A DNA stretch of 64,000 bases from Pararhizobium sp. A13 (GTDB taxonomy: Bacteria; Pseudomonadota; Alphaproteobacteria; Rhizobiales; Rhizobiaceae): positions 107,001-171,000 of the forward strand of contig NZ_CP149510.1 of the NCBI RefSeq assembly GCF_040126305.1, written 5' to 3'. Within the stretch, counting starts at the first letter, position 1; each line of letters starts with the position of its first letter. The position numbers and the translations under genes were made by a program. Under the pieces are notes generated by a model. That model was not told the origin of the DNA and did no database searches. It saw only the letters and a list, made by a program, of their open reading frames with translations. Shown piece by piece: positions 10,473-19,008 of this stretch.

Positions 10473-11457
10473 GGTCAAAGCGCCAGTCCGGTGAACCGTA
10501 TCCCAGGGGCCAGCGGTAGGGCTCCCTGTCATTGAAGAACAGGATCGTCTCCAACAGCGGGAACTGCGTTTTATAGTCCTGCGAATTGAAAATCTCCGCG
10601 TACCAGCCTTGCTTGTAGGTCTGGCTCCCGGAAACACCGAGTTCCGCTATCATGACGGGCTTGCGAAACTCCCGAACGCGCTCATATTTTTCCTCGACCG
10701 TTTCACTGAAACGCCTGGGCCGGTTCCAATAGTCGATGTCCATCTTCTCAAGGCCCCAGACGGGAATCCCGACGATATCGACGAATTCGTCGCCAGGATA
10801 ATAGGCGGCGAGGTTCTTGTGCCCCTTCGGCGACCATATGTAGAGGGCGTCAGGCAGGATCGCGCGGCAATGCGACACAAAATACGCGAAGGCCTTGCGA
10901 TAGCCTCCCGAATCCTTTCGCGCCCATGGGTAACGGCCATCGACGTCCTCCATTTCATGTCCCCAGCGTATGTAGAGGGGAGCGCGGACGCCGCGAACCT
11001 TGTTGCAAATCCACTCGATCTCGGAATCGAAGCGCCCGTTCCGTATGTCCTTGAACAGGCGATCACCGCCTGCCCGCCAATCCGCAGCATGCGTGAAGGG
11101 CTCCACGGATATCATGAGGCCACGATGGTCGCGAATAGCACTTTTGATCTTGCGATCCAGCGCACGTTTGTCCGGCGCCTGCCAAGCCACGAAGACATGC
11201 TCGATCTGGAAATCGTCGCTGCCTTTTACCATCGATTGAGGATCGTAGACACCCATGGTGACCCGGCTCGCCGTGCGCGTGGTGGATGCAGCAGTGGCAC
11301 CGATAGCCGCTGTCCTCGCCGACGTGTCCACCAGGGGCAAGCCGATCTCGGACGCTTCTCCGCCAGCCGGAGCCAGCGCAGTCGCGACAACGAGTCCCAA
11401 AAAACGTCCCCTCAGATAGCGCCAGTCCATCCGAGGCAGCAAGCGTCGTGCAGTCAT
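10441..11457 (-). CDS. GH26-like secreted glycoside hydrolase (first copy)
   Basis: A 338-residue protein with an N-terminal hydrophobic export signal (about residues 15-36). It resembles family 26 glycoside hydrolases (beta-mannanase and relatives): Glu168 in YIRWGHEMED fits the acid/base, Glu272 in VMIAELGVSG fits the nucleophile, and IWSPKGHKNLAAYYPGDEFV between them is typical of the fold. Such enzymes cleave beta-linked glycans with retention. A paralogue lies at 18049-19008, so the pair brackets the UDP-sugar/synthase operon. A processing or release enzyme for that polysaccharide is the simplest role, but the substrate cannot be read from sequence. Confidence 0.75.
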   Translation of the reverse strand: MTARRLLPRMDWRYLRGRFLGLVVATALAPAGGEASEIGLPLVDTSARTAAIGATAASTTRTASRVTMGVYDPQSMVKGSDDFQIEHVFVAWQAPDKRALDRKIKSAIRDHRGLMISVEPFTHAADWRAGGDRLFKDIRNGRFDSEIEWICNKVRGVRAPLYIRWGHEMEDVDGRYPWARKDSGGYRKAFAYFVSHCRAILPDALYIWSPKGHKNLAAYYPGDEFVDIVGIPVWGLEKMDIDYWNRPRRFSETVEEKYERVREFRKPVMIAELGVSGSQTYKQGWYAEIFNSQDYKTQFPLLETILFFNDREPYRWPLGYGSPDWRFDPKTLASLVPR

Positions 11458-11526
11458 GCATGGGTCCTGTCGCGCCGGCCGCCAACGCGTCGGCGCTCAT
11501 GCGAAAGAAGGGCGTTCACCTGGAAA

Positions 11527-11886
11527 TCAATTGAAGCTCCAGCGGGGCACGCATCGGGAGGTGCGGCCGAAACCGCTCGGCGAGCAGATATACGGACCCC
11601 GGCCATAGGCGATCAAACGGGTGTTCGTTTCCAAGCCCGAAACATATTTGACGCCTTTCACGGAAGCAATTTTCGCCCGCTTTTCACGGACCTCCGCAGC
11701 AGCCACGCTCTGAACCGCGCCCTTGCTGGGAGCTTGATACGGAGCAGCAGAAACCGCGTCGAGGGATGCCCGCTCGGAAGAACACGATGTGAGCAAGGAC
11801 ACCAGACCGACTGCGATTGCACATGAAACTCTACGAAACTGCGTCCTTACGGACGCTTCGTTTGTCCCAACGTTTTCCGAATACAT
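11527..11886 (-). CDS. Small hypothetical lipoprotein in the polysaccharide locus
   Basis: Protein of 119 residues with a hydrophobic signal and lipobox (SLLTSC, then SSERAS). The mature part is alanine/basic rich and ends with a distinctive cysteine pair in YICSPSGFGRTSRCVPR. I do not recognise the family. Start ATG 11886 is preceded by GGAGCAGGG; the frame extends 14 codons further upstream without a better ribosome site. It lies about 70 bp upstream of, and on the same strand as, the GH26-like gene, so the two may be cotranscribed. Confidence 0.65.
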   Translation of the reverse strand: MYSENVGTNEASVRTQFRRVSCAIAVGLVSLLTSCSSERASLDAVSAAPYQAPSKGAVQSVAAAEVREKRAKIASVKGVKYVSGLETNTRLIAYGRGPYICSPSGFGRTSRCVPRWSFN

Positions 11887-12551
11887 CCCTGCTCCACGAG
11901 TGACCGGCCCCTGTCTCGGTTTCAGCATCTCATCTTATCGTTAACAACGGCTTTATTAGAAACTAATTGAATAGAAGATTGAATAACAGCGTTAAGAAAT
12001 TTCAACCATTGTACGAAATCTGATCGGATGCACCGATTTGGCACAACACACACTCCTTTAGACAGAACAACCTTCTGTTCGCAATCTCTTTCATTAGAAA
12101 TATCGGAGCGCACTGGCGCTCTCCGTCAACTCATTACTTCCCAGCGCTCAACGCGAGTGGGACTGAATGATAAGTATTATTACGCAAAGATAAGTAGAGA
12201 TTCGCCAAAGGCCTAATTCCCCTGTCTCATTGTGACATCCGAAACATGTGTCTTTTCCGTTGTTTAAGAAAACCCCAAATCGTCTTTGACTTCTGTGACA
12301 ATCGCGGGCATAATCATGTTAATGTATAGGTAACCATTTTTTACTTAATCGGATCGCGCCCTTCGATCTGACTTTTTCTCCGCATAAGCGGCAGAACCCG
12401 TCCAAACCTCGTGCTCTTCCCCGGAGTATTCCGCGAGTCGGCGGTTTTGCACCCATAAAATTCTGGGGATCGGTATCCATCCGCCCTTAGAATTTTGGGG
12501 GAGATCTGCGTTCGACATCTAGTTTTGTGTGGTCATGCGGGAGGCTGAAAC
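11887..12551. other. AT-rich divergent regulatory region of the polysaccharide locus
   Basis: About 660 bp separate the leftward lipoprotein gene from the rightward UXS operon. The stretch is distinctly AT-richer than its surroundings and contains no convincing gene. It holds a sigma70-type promoter at 12286-12314 and, just after it, a TTAA-N7-GTAA element (12319-12333), leaving a leader of roughly 230 nt before the first codon of the operon. Two similar 11-mers (AAATTCTGGGG and GAATTTTGGGG) occur in that leader. No intrinsic terminator is evident. Confidence 0.6.
12286..12314 (+). promoter_or_regulatory. Predicted sigma70-type promoter of the UXS-galE-GT2-ugd operon
   Basis: TTGACT at 12286-12291, a 17-bp spacer, then CATAAT at 12309-12314: good matches to housekeeping -35 and -10 boxes at optimal spacing. 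It points rightward toward the gene at 12552, implying a 5' leader of about 230 nt. Confidence 0.6.
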
Positions 12552-13580
12552 ATGACGCGAACAAACAAATCGAAAAAGGGTATTACTGAAAATATTCTGC
12601 AATTCCCTAGTAACAGGAGTAAAAAACTCAAGAAAGTACTTGTCGCGGGGGGCGCAGGCTTTCTTGGCTCGCATCTGTGTGAATTGCTTCTGGCGACAGA
12701 CCACGACGTCATCTGCGTCGATGACCTTTCAACGGGACGCGTCGAAAACATCAATCACTTGTTCGACCTGCCGAATTTCGCCTTCAGGCGCCACGATGTC
12801 CGGTCGACGCTCAACGTCAAGGTCGATGCGATCTTCAATTTTGCAAGTCCGGCATCGCCTCCTGCCTATCAGGCCGACCCTATCGGCACGCTCTTCACCA
12901 ATATTATCGGGGCCCGAAACCTGCTGGAGCTTGCCCGCCGCCGGGATGCAACCATTGTCCAGGCATCGACCTCGGAAGTGTATGGCGATCCGCTGGTGTC
13001 GCCACAGCGCGAAGACTACCACGGCAATGTCAGCCCGATAGGGCCTCGCGCCTGCTATGACGAAGGAAAGCGCTGCGCGGAGACCCAGTTTTTCGACTTC
13101 CACCGCCTCTTTGGCCTCAAGATCAAAGTCGCCCGGATATTCAATACCTATGGGCCGCGCATGCGCCCCGATGATGGACGTGTCGTTTCGAATTTCATCG
13201 TCCAGGCACTGCGCAATGAGCCCATCACCATCTATGGATCCGGACTTCAAACCCGTTCGTTTTGCTACGTCGACGATCTGATCGGCGGGTTCCTGAAATT
13301 TCTGAACACATCGCCGGACGTGACCGGACCGATCAATCTCGGCAACCCCACCGAGCTGACCATGATCGACTTGGCCGAGCGCATCATTCGCCTCACCAAT
13401 TCAAAGTCTCCGATCGTCCATCAGCTTGCTGCCGTTGACGACCCGCAGCGGCGCCGGCCCGATATCAGCCTGGCGGCCGCGCAGCTTGGCTGGCGTCCGT
13501 ACGTCGATATCGAGGACGGCCTCCTCTCGACCATCGCCTATTTCGACCGCATCCTGCGGCATGCGGCGGCAAACAACTGA
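12552..13580 (+). CDS. UDP-glucuronate decarboxylase (UDP-xylose synthase)
   Basis: A 342-residue extended short-chain dehydrogenase that converts UDP-glucuronate to UDP-xylose with NAD. The Rossmann motif is GGAGFLGSHL near residue 35. The family signature GNVSPIGPRACYDEGKR carries the catalytic Tyr and Lys (YDEGK), and NTYGPRMRPDDGRVVSNF follows. This combination distinguishes UXS from dTDP-glucose dehydratases and GalE. The start has GGGAGG upstream. Its substrate would be made by the ugd gene in the same operon, so the two form a short pathway UDP-Glc to UDP-GlcA to UDP-Xyl. Confidence 0.85.
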   Translation: MTRTNKSKKGITENILQFPSNRSKKLKKVLVAGGAGFLGSHLCELLLATDHDVICVDDLSTGRVENINHLFDLPNFAFRRHDVRSTLNVKVDAIFNFASPASPPAYQADPIGTLFTNIIGARNLLELARRRDATIVQASTSEVYGDPLVSPQREDYHGNVSPIGPRACYDEGKRCAETQFFDFHRLFGLKIKVARIFNTYGPRMRPDDGRVVSNFIVQALRNEPITIYGSGLQTRSFCYVDDLIGGFLKFLNTSPDVTGPINLGNPTELTMIDLAERIIRLTNSKSPIVHQLAAVDDPQRRRPDISLAAAQLGWRPYVDIEDGLLSTIAYFDRILRHAAANN

Positions 13581-13591
13581 GAGGTGACGGG

Positions 13592-14584
13592 GTGGATACT
13601 GTTCTCGTCACCGGCGGCGCTGGTTATATTGGAAGCCATACTTGTAAGCTTTTGCATCAATCAGGTTTCACGCCTGTCGCTTATGACAATCTCGCAACGG
13701 GCACCAAGGAGAATGTAAAATGGGGACCACTCGTTCGCGGTGACGTGCGCGACCGGGACCAGTTGAAACATGCCATCAAACTCTGGCAGCCAGTCTGCGT
13801 CATTCATTTCGCCGCATCGGCCTATGTGGGTGAGTCCATGGTCGATCCGCGCAAGTATTATAACAACAATGTCGCCGGCATCCTCTCGTTGCTCGACACA
13901 TGTGTGGACATAAAGCTCCGGAATATCGTCTTCTCGAGCAGCTGCGCCACCTATGGCGTCCCGACAGAATTGCCGATTGCCGAGGCCAGTCCGCAAGCCC
14001 CGATAAACCCTTACGGGCGCACCAAGCTGATCGGCGAAATGATGCTGCGGGACTACGCTGCGGCCTATAAAATCCGTTATGTCGCGCTTCGCTATTTCAA
14101 TGCGGCCGGCGCCGACATCGACGGCGAGCTCCGCGAGCGACACGATCCGGAAACCCATCTCATTCCCCGCGCGCTCATGGCCGCGGCAGGCAGAATCCCC
14201 GAGCTGACCGTCTTCGGCGACGACTACGATACACCTGACGGCACTTGCATTCGCGATTATGTCCACGTGTCGGATCTCGCCCAGGCGCATGTGTCGGCGG
14301 TCCACCATCTGATCGCCGGCGGCAAAAACCTGATGGTCAACCTGGGTTCCGGTCAGGGCACCTCCGTGCAACAGATCATCGATACGATCGAACGGCTGAC
14401 GCATCGCCGCGTCCCCGTTCGTCGCGAAGCAAGGCGAGAGGGCGATCCACCCGCGCTTTACTCCGATCTCAACATGGCCACGTCCGAATTGAACTTCGCC
14501 CCGCGTTTCTCGGACATCGAAACGATCATTCGAACCGCTGCCCCGACCTTTGGACTGGAGGTCAAGCATGACGTTGTCGCGTGA
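13592..14584 (+). CDS. galE: UDP-glucose 4-epimerase
   Basis: A 330-residue ExoB/GalE-type epimerase interconverting UDP-glucose and UDP-galactose. The NAD-binding motif GGAGYIGSHTC is at the N terminus, the catalytic Ser region is SSSCATYG, and the Tyr/Lys pair is in NPYGRTKLIGE. RYFNAAGAD is the usual GalE motif. The start codon is GTG at 13592, with GAGAGGTGACGGG upstream. It lies 11 bp after the UXS gene and its end overlaps the GT2 gene, so the operon is tightly coupled. Confidence 0.9.
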   Translation: MDTVLVTGGAGYIGSHTCKLLHQSGFTPVAYDNLATGTKENVKWGPLVRGDVRDRDQLKHAIKLWQPVCVIHFAASAYVGESMVDPRKYYNNNVAGILSLLDTCVDIKLRNIVFSSSCATYGVPTELPIAEASPQAPINPYGRTKLIGEMMLRDYAAAYKIRYVALRYFNAAGADIDGELRERHDPETHLIPRALMAAAGRIPELTVFGDDYDTPDGTCIRDYVHVSDLAQAHVSAVHHLIAGGKNLMVNLGSGQGTSVQQIIDTIERLTHRRVPVRREARREGDPPALYSDLNMATSELNFAPRFSDIETIIRTAAPTFGLEVKHDVVA

Positions 14585-16430
14585 CCAGTCTCAGGCGAGG
14601 TCGGCACGTGCACAACAGCGCGCTGCAGCGCGCAGACCACCCGAAGCGCTGGCACCCGTCTTTGCGGGAGGGCGGCGCGTCGTCTATTTGGCGGGTGTTT
14701 TCAGCTGGCTCGCAGGCCTGATCTGGTTCTGGCAATGGTGGTTCCGGCCCGAACATTTCATCTCGCTGATGCCTTTTGTGACGTTAACACTGATCATGGC
14801 GTGGATAACGCTGCTCCCGGCTTACTTCATCTATCTGTTTGGCGGCAGCAGGCAGGCACGGCACATTGCACAGCAATGCGTTCCGGGACGTATCGCAATG
14901 GTTGTCACCAAGGCGCCGTCGGAACCGTTCGGAGTCGTTCGAAAGACGCTCAACGCAATGCTTGACCAGGTTGACTACGATTACGACGTCTGGCTGGCGG
15001 ATGAGGCGCCAGATGCCGAGACGATCACATGGTGCGAGCGCCACGGTATCTTCATCTCGACCCGTCGGGGCGTGGAAGCGTATCATCGCAAGATCTGGCC
15101 GCGGCGCACGCGGTGCAAGGAAGGCAACCTTGCCTATTTCTACGATCATTACGGTTATGCCCGTTATGATTTTGTCTGCCAATTCGACGCAGACCATGTA
15201 CCGGACGTGACATATCTCCGCGAGATCATGCGGCCCTTCTCGGATCCAGCCGTGGGCTACGTGTCGGCTCCGAGCATTTGCGATTCCAATGCCTCGGAAA
15301 GCTGGGCTGCACGCGGGCGGCTTCAGGCGGAAGCCAGCATGCACGGCTGCCTGCAGATCGGCTACAACAACGGCTGGGCGCCGCTTTGCATTGGTTCGCA
15401 TTATGCCGTGCGAACGGCGGCACTCAAACAAATTGGTGGCCTCGGCCCCGAACTGGCGGAAGATCATTCGACCACGCTGCTGATGAATGCAGGCGGATGG
15501 AAGGGCGTTCACGCCATCGACGCGATTGCCCACGGCGAAGGTCCCCGCACCTTCGCCGATCTTGCCATTCAGGAGTTCCAGTGGTCGCGAAGCCTCGTCA
15601 CGATCCTGATTCGCTATTCCAAGGACTACGTGCCGAGCCTCTCAGGCAAACTGCAATTTCAGTTCCTGTTCTCGCAGCTGTGGTATCCGCTGTTTTCGGT
15701 CTTCATGGCGGCCATGTTCCTCTTGCCGATCGTAGCACTGGCAACGGGCCGCAACTTCCTGAATGTGGCCTATCCGGATTTCCTGGCGCATATCCTGCCT
15801 CTGTCGATCTTGCTGATCGGGTTGGCCTTCTACTGGCGCTCCACCGGAACGTTCCGGCCCCACAACGCCAAGGTTCTCGGCTGGGAATCGGCCGTGTTCC
15901 TGCTTGCACGTTGGCCATGGTCGCTTGCCGGTTCTCTGTTTGCGGCGCGGGACCGGATCACCGGTTCCTTCGTCGATTTCCGGATCACGCCGAAGGACGG
16001 CAAGATCGCCGCCTACCCGCCGCTGCGGGTGCTTGTTCCTTACATCGCGATGTCGGTTTCTTCCGCGACAACCGCATTGCTTGTTTCCGATCCAGGCTCG
16101 GCCAAAGGCTACTACCTCTTCGCAATCGTGAATTCGATCGTCTACTCCGCGGTCCTGGTCGTCATCATCATCGGCCACGCCCGGGAAAACAGCCTGCCGC
16201 TGATCCCGACATCCAGGAGAGGTCTGGCGACGGCAGCAACTTTGGCGATGTGCCTCGTCGTGACCGGCAATGCCATCTATTCGCGCGGCATCCCCGGCCT
16301 CGAAGCCGTCGCATACGGGCAGGACATCATCACGTTCACCGAAACACACTTCTCCGTCGCGGGGGCGGGCCAGGGAGGCTCCCAGGTCAAGATTACGCGT
16401 TTCAAGATCAAATGGCATGGAATTTCATAA
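14568..16430 (+). CDS. Processive GT2 polysaccharide synthase (cellulose-synthase-like)
   Basis: A 620-residue membrane synthase. Two N-terminal helices (about residues 40-90) precede a cytoplasmic GT2 domain with the first Asp motif WLADEAPD, the DxD motif CQFDADHVPD and the acceptor-site acidic motif LAEDHSTT. The product-binding motif normally QxxRW reads QEFQW. Four or five C-terminal helices follow, ending in a short periplasmic tail. This is the architecture of BcsA/hyaluronan-type synthases, which polymerise a UDP-sugar and extrude the chain. ATG 14568 has GGACTGGAGG upstream and overlaps galE by 17 bp. No PilZ domain is visible and no BcsB-like partner is nearby; the polymer is unknown. 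Confidence 0.82.
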   Translation: MTLSRDQSQARSARAQQRAAARRPPEALAPVFAGGRRVVYLAGVFSWLAGLIWFWQWWFRPEHFISLMPFVTLTLIMAWITLLPAYFIYLFGGSRQARHIAQQCVPGRIAMVVTKAPSEPFGVVRKTLNAMLDQVDYDYDVWLADEAPDAETITWCERHGIFISTRRGVEAYHRKIWPRRTRCKEGNLAYFYDHYGYARYDFVCQFDADHVPDVTYLREIMRPFSDPAVGYVSAPSICDSNASESWAARGRLQAEASMHGCLQIGYNNGWAPLCIGSHYAVRTAALKQIGGLGPELAEDHSTTLLMNAGGWKGVHAIDAIAHGEGPRTFADLAIQEFQWSRSLVTILIRYSKDYVPSLSGKLQFQFLFSQLWYPLFSVFMAAMFLLPIVALATGRNFLNVAYPDFLAHILPLSILLIGLAFYWRSTGTFRPHNAKVLGWESAVFLLARWPWSLAGSLFAARDRITGSFVDFRITPKDGKIAAYPPLRVLVPYIAMSVSSATTALLVSDPGSAKGYYLFAIVNSIVYSAVLVVIIIGHARENSLPLIPTSRRGLATAATLAMCLVVTGNAIYSRGIPGLEAVAYGQDIITFTETHFSVAGAGQGGSQVKITRFKIKWHGIS

Positions 16431-16455
16431 TGAAAAAATTAAAGGAAACAACCAG

Positions 16456-17919
16456 ATGAAAATTGCTATCATCGGAACAGGGTATGTCGGCCTGGTCAGC
16501 GGAACGTGCTTTGCCGCCTGGGGGCATCATGTTGTCTGCGTCGATATAGACAACGCTCGGATCGAGGCGCTCAGCCGCGGCGAAGTCGCGATATTCGAGC
16601 CTGGCCTCACCAATCTCGTGGTATCAAATCTCGAGTCCGGACATCTTCGGTTCACGATCGATCTCGAAAGCGCGGTTCGGGGCACCGACATCGTCTTCAT
16701 CGCCGTCGGTACCCCGGCAAGCAATCATGATGGCGACGCGGACCTGTCCTATGTTTTCAAGGCAGCCCGGCAGACAGCCTTGGCGTTGTCCGGACCCGCA
16801 TTGATCGTCACCAAATCAACCGTGCCGGTCGGCACCAGCGAGAGACTTGAAGCATTGATGCGGTCCGTTCGGACCGACATCGAATTCGAAGTTGCGTCAA
16901 ATCCCGAATTCCTGCGGGAAGGTTCGGCAGTCGCCGATTTTGACAAACCGGACCGGGTGCTCATCGGCTGCGACAGCGACAGAGGAAGGGCGCTGCTTTG
17001 TGCGCTGTACCAACCCCTCTCGGACGCGGGTGTACCGATCATCGCCACCACGCGCCGCAGCGCCGAACTCACCAAATACGCCGCCAATGCGTTCCTCGCG
17101 ACGAAGATCACCTTCATCAACGAAATGGCCGACCTCTGCGAGAAGGTCGGCGCCAAAGTCGATGAAATCGCGCTCGGAATGGGTCTGGACAAGCGCATCG
17201 GCGACGCCTTCCTGAAGGCCGGCCCGGGCTATGGCGGTTCCTGTTTTCCAAAGGACACCGTGGCACTCCTGCGCACAGCGCAGGAATGCGGCGTTTCGTT
17301 GCGCTTGATCGAGGAAACCATCGCCTCCAATACCTCACGCAAGCGCACACTGGCGCGCCGGCTGAGTACGCTGTTGGGCGAACCCCTGCAGTCCAAGAAA
17401 ATCGCGGTGCTTGGCCTGACATTCAAGGCAGGGACGGACGATATGCGCAATGCCCCGTCGCTAACGCTCATCAACGCGCTGCAGAGCGCAGGGGCACACG
17501 TGCATGCCTTCGATCCAAGAGGCATGAAGAACGCACACGCGCTGTTGCGCGATGTGACGTTTTCCAGCAGTCCGTATGAATGCGCCGAGGACGCCGATGC
17601 GATCGTCTTGATGACGGATTGGCAATGTCTTCGAAACCTCGATTTCAAACGGCTCGGTGCGACAATGAACCGGCGCGTACTTCTCGATCTCCGCGGAGTC
17701 TACGACGTCGATACACTGGTCAACAGGTACGGCTTCACGGTCGAGCGCGTTGGCTATCCCGTCAAACGCCCACCGGATGAACGCGCCATCAGGATCAATC
17801 GTCGCGTCATCTACATCCCGCCCGGCACCGAGGTTCGCAATGGTACCCGCAACCTCTTTGACTCGCGTTTCGTCAGGGAGCGCAACGCAAACGATAGGAA
17901 GGAGCTTGACCATGATTAA
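16456..17919 (+). CDS. ugd: UDP-glucose 6-dehydrogenase
   Basis: Oxidises UDP-glucose to UDP-glucuronate with NAD. The N terminus MKIAIIGTGYVGLVSG is the Rossmann motif, and the catalytic Cys lies in GYGGSCFPKDT. GLTFKAGTDDMRNAPS marks the C-terminal UDP-binding domain. ATG 16456 is the family start; the frame upstream runs antisense-like through the end of the synthase gene. At 487 residues it is some 45-50 longer than usual, owing to a C-terminal extension after residue ~435 (IRINRRVIYIPPGTEVRNGT). The product feeds the UXS enzyme or is used directly. Confidence 0.93.
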   Translation: MKIAIIGTGYVGLVSGTCFAAWGHHVVCVDIDNARIEALSRGEVAIFEPGLTNLVVSNLESGHLRFTIDLESAVRGTDIVFIAVGTPASNHDGDADLSYVFKAARQTALALSGPALIVTKSTVPVGTSERLEALMRSVRTDIEFEVASNPEFLREGSAVADFDKPDRVLIGCDSDRGRALLCALYQPLSDAGVPIIATTRRSAELTKYAANAFLATKITFINEMADLCEKVGAKVDEIALGMGLDKRIGDAFLKAGPGYGGSCFPKDTVALLRTAQECGVSLRLIEETIASNTSRKRTLARRLSTLLGEPLQSKKIAVLGLTFKAGTDDMRNAPSLTLINALQSAGAHVHAFDPRGMKNAHALLRDVTFSSSPYECAEDADAIVLMTDWQCLRNLDFKRLGATMNRRVLLDLRGVYDVDTLVNRYGFTVERVGYPVKRPPDERAIRINRRVIYIPPGTEVRNGTRNLFDSRFVRERNANDRKELDHD

Positions 17920-17992
17920 AGTCGCACGAAAACCTGGCAACGGAGTGCCCGTGCTGCCCACTGCCAAACTTTTAGAGGAAGACACCGTCTAA
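17912..17992 (+). CDS. Putative 26-residue peptide overlapping the end of ugd
   Basis: A short frame, MIKVARKPGNGV then PVLPTAKLLEEDTV, starts at ATG 17912 inside the last codons of ugd (ATGATTAA overlap) and is preceded by a strong ribosome site, AGGAAGGAGCTTGACC. The overlap suggests translational coupling. The peptide is basic at the start and acidic at the end, with no membrane segment. I recognise no family. It could be a real small protein or a coupling leader for the GH26-like gene 56 bp downstream. Confidence 0.45.
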   Translation: MIKVARKPGNGVPVLPTAKLLEEDTV

Positions 17993-18048
17993 CCGAACAT
18001 GGATAGCTCAAGAAGAGCTCAACCTTTCGGCCAGCCAAGGAGGCTGAC

Positions 18049-19008
18049 ATGACACACAGACTTGTAAGAACCGTCGCGGGAGGCGCCCTTTTGCTGATGC
18101 CCGTGACGCCCATCATCGCCGGCGCGACCCTTTGGCCCGCCTACGCGGAAGATACGGTTATGAAAGCAACCGTGGCCGACAAGCGGCCGGTCTTGCACCC
18201 AAACGCGACAAAATTCGGCGCTTATGACCCCTATGGTGATTTTGGCACGCAAACCGGTGTCGAGACCGAAGCTCTTTTCCTGCCTTGGGAAGACGTCGAT
18301 CTCACAACCTTGAGCGTGGCCGACGAATACGCCTTGCAGCGGAAACGTAAGCTCCTGATCACCATCGAACCGTGGTCCTGGAACGAAGATTGGCGGCTCA
18401 GTTCCGACGACTTGCGCAGGAAGGTGCTGGCCGGGGACTATGATGCGAACATCAAGGCGATCTCCGCTGTGGTGAAGACCTTGAAGAGCCCTGTGATCAT
18501 TCGCTGGGGCCAGGAAATGGAAGACAAATCCGGCCGCTTCTCGTGGTCCGATTGGCCCCCGCAGGACTATATCAAGGCCTACAGGAAAGTTGCCGAGCAG
18601 TTTCGCAAAGATACCCCCGCCGTTCAGATCATGTGGTCTCCAAAAGGGTCGGAGGGGTTGGAGAAATACTATCCCGGCGATAACTATGTTGATCTCGTCG
18701 GTCTCTCGGTCTTTGGCCTGCAGGAGTATGACATCAGGACCTATGGCGCGCCCAGGACCTTCAAGGAAGCATTGAAGCCGGGCTACGAGCGGGTGGCACC
18801 GTTCAAAAAGCCCATCTGGGTTGCAGAATTGGGTTATGCAGGCGACGCCAACTACATGCAGCCGTGGATCCAGACCGTGACCGCCAAGGACGCCCAGTTT
18901 CCGGATCTCAAGGAAGTGGTCTATTTCAACGACCGCGACGTCCATGCGTGGCCTTTCGAGCTCGGCCGGCCGAACTGGCGTGTGAAGCCCGATTCGAGCG
19001 TGAACTAA
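18049..19008 (+). CDS. GH26-like secreted glycoside hydrolase (second copy)
   Basis: A 319-residue paralogue of the gene at 10441-11457. It has a signal peptide (cleavage near AYAED, residues 31-35), a putative acid/base Glu156 in IIRWGQEMED, and a putative nucleophile Glu260 in PIWVAELGYAG. The intervening IMWSPKGSEGLEKYYPGDNYVD matches its sister closely. The residue before the acid/base is Gln, where the first copy has His. AAGGAGGCTGAC before ATG 18049 is a strong ribosome site. It is the last gene of the UXS-galE-GT2-ugd run, so expression with the synthase is likely. Confidence 0.75.
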   Translation: MTHRLVRTVAGGALLLMPVTPIIAGATLWPAYAEDTVMKATVADKRPVLHPNATKFGAYDPYGDFGTQTGVETEALFLPWEDVDLTTLSVADEYALQRKRKLLITIEPWSWNEDWRLSSDDLRRKVLAGDYDANIKAISAVVKTLKSPVIIRWGQEMEDKSGRFSWSDWPPQDYIKAYRKVAEQFRKDTPAVQIMWSPKGSEGLEKYYPGDNYVDLVGLSVFGLQEYDIRTYGAPRTFKEALKPGYERVAPFKKPIWVAELGYAGDANYMQPWIQTVTAKDAQFPDLKEVVYFNDRDVHAWPFELGRPNWRVKPDSSVN

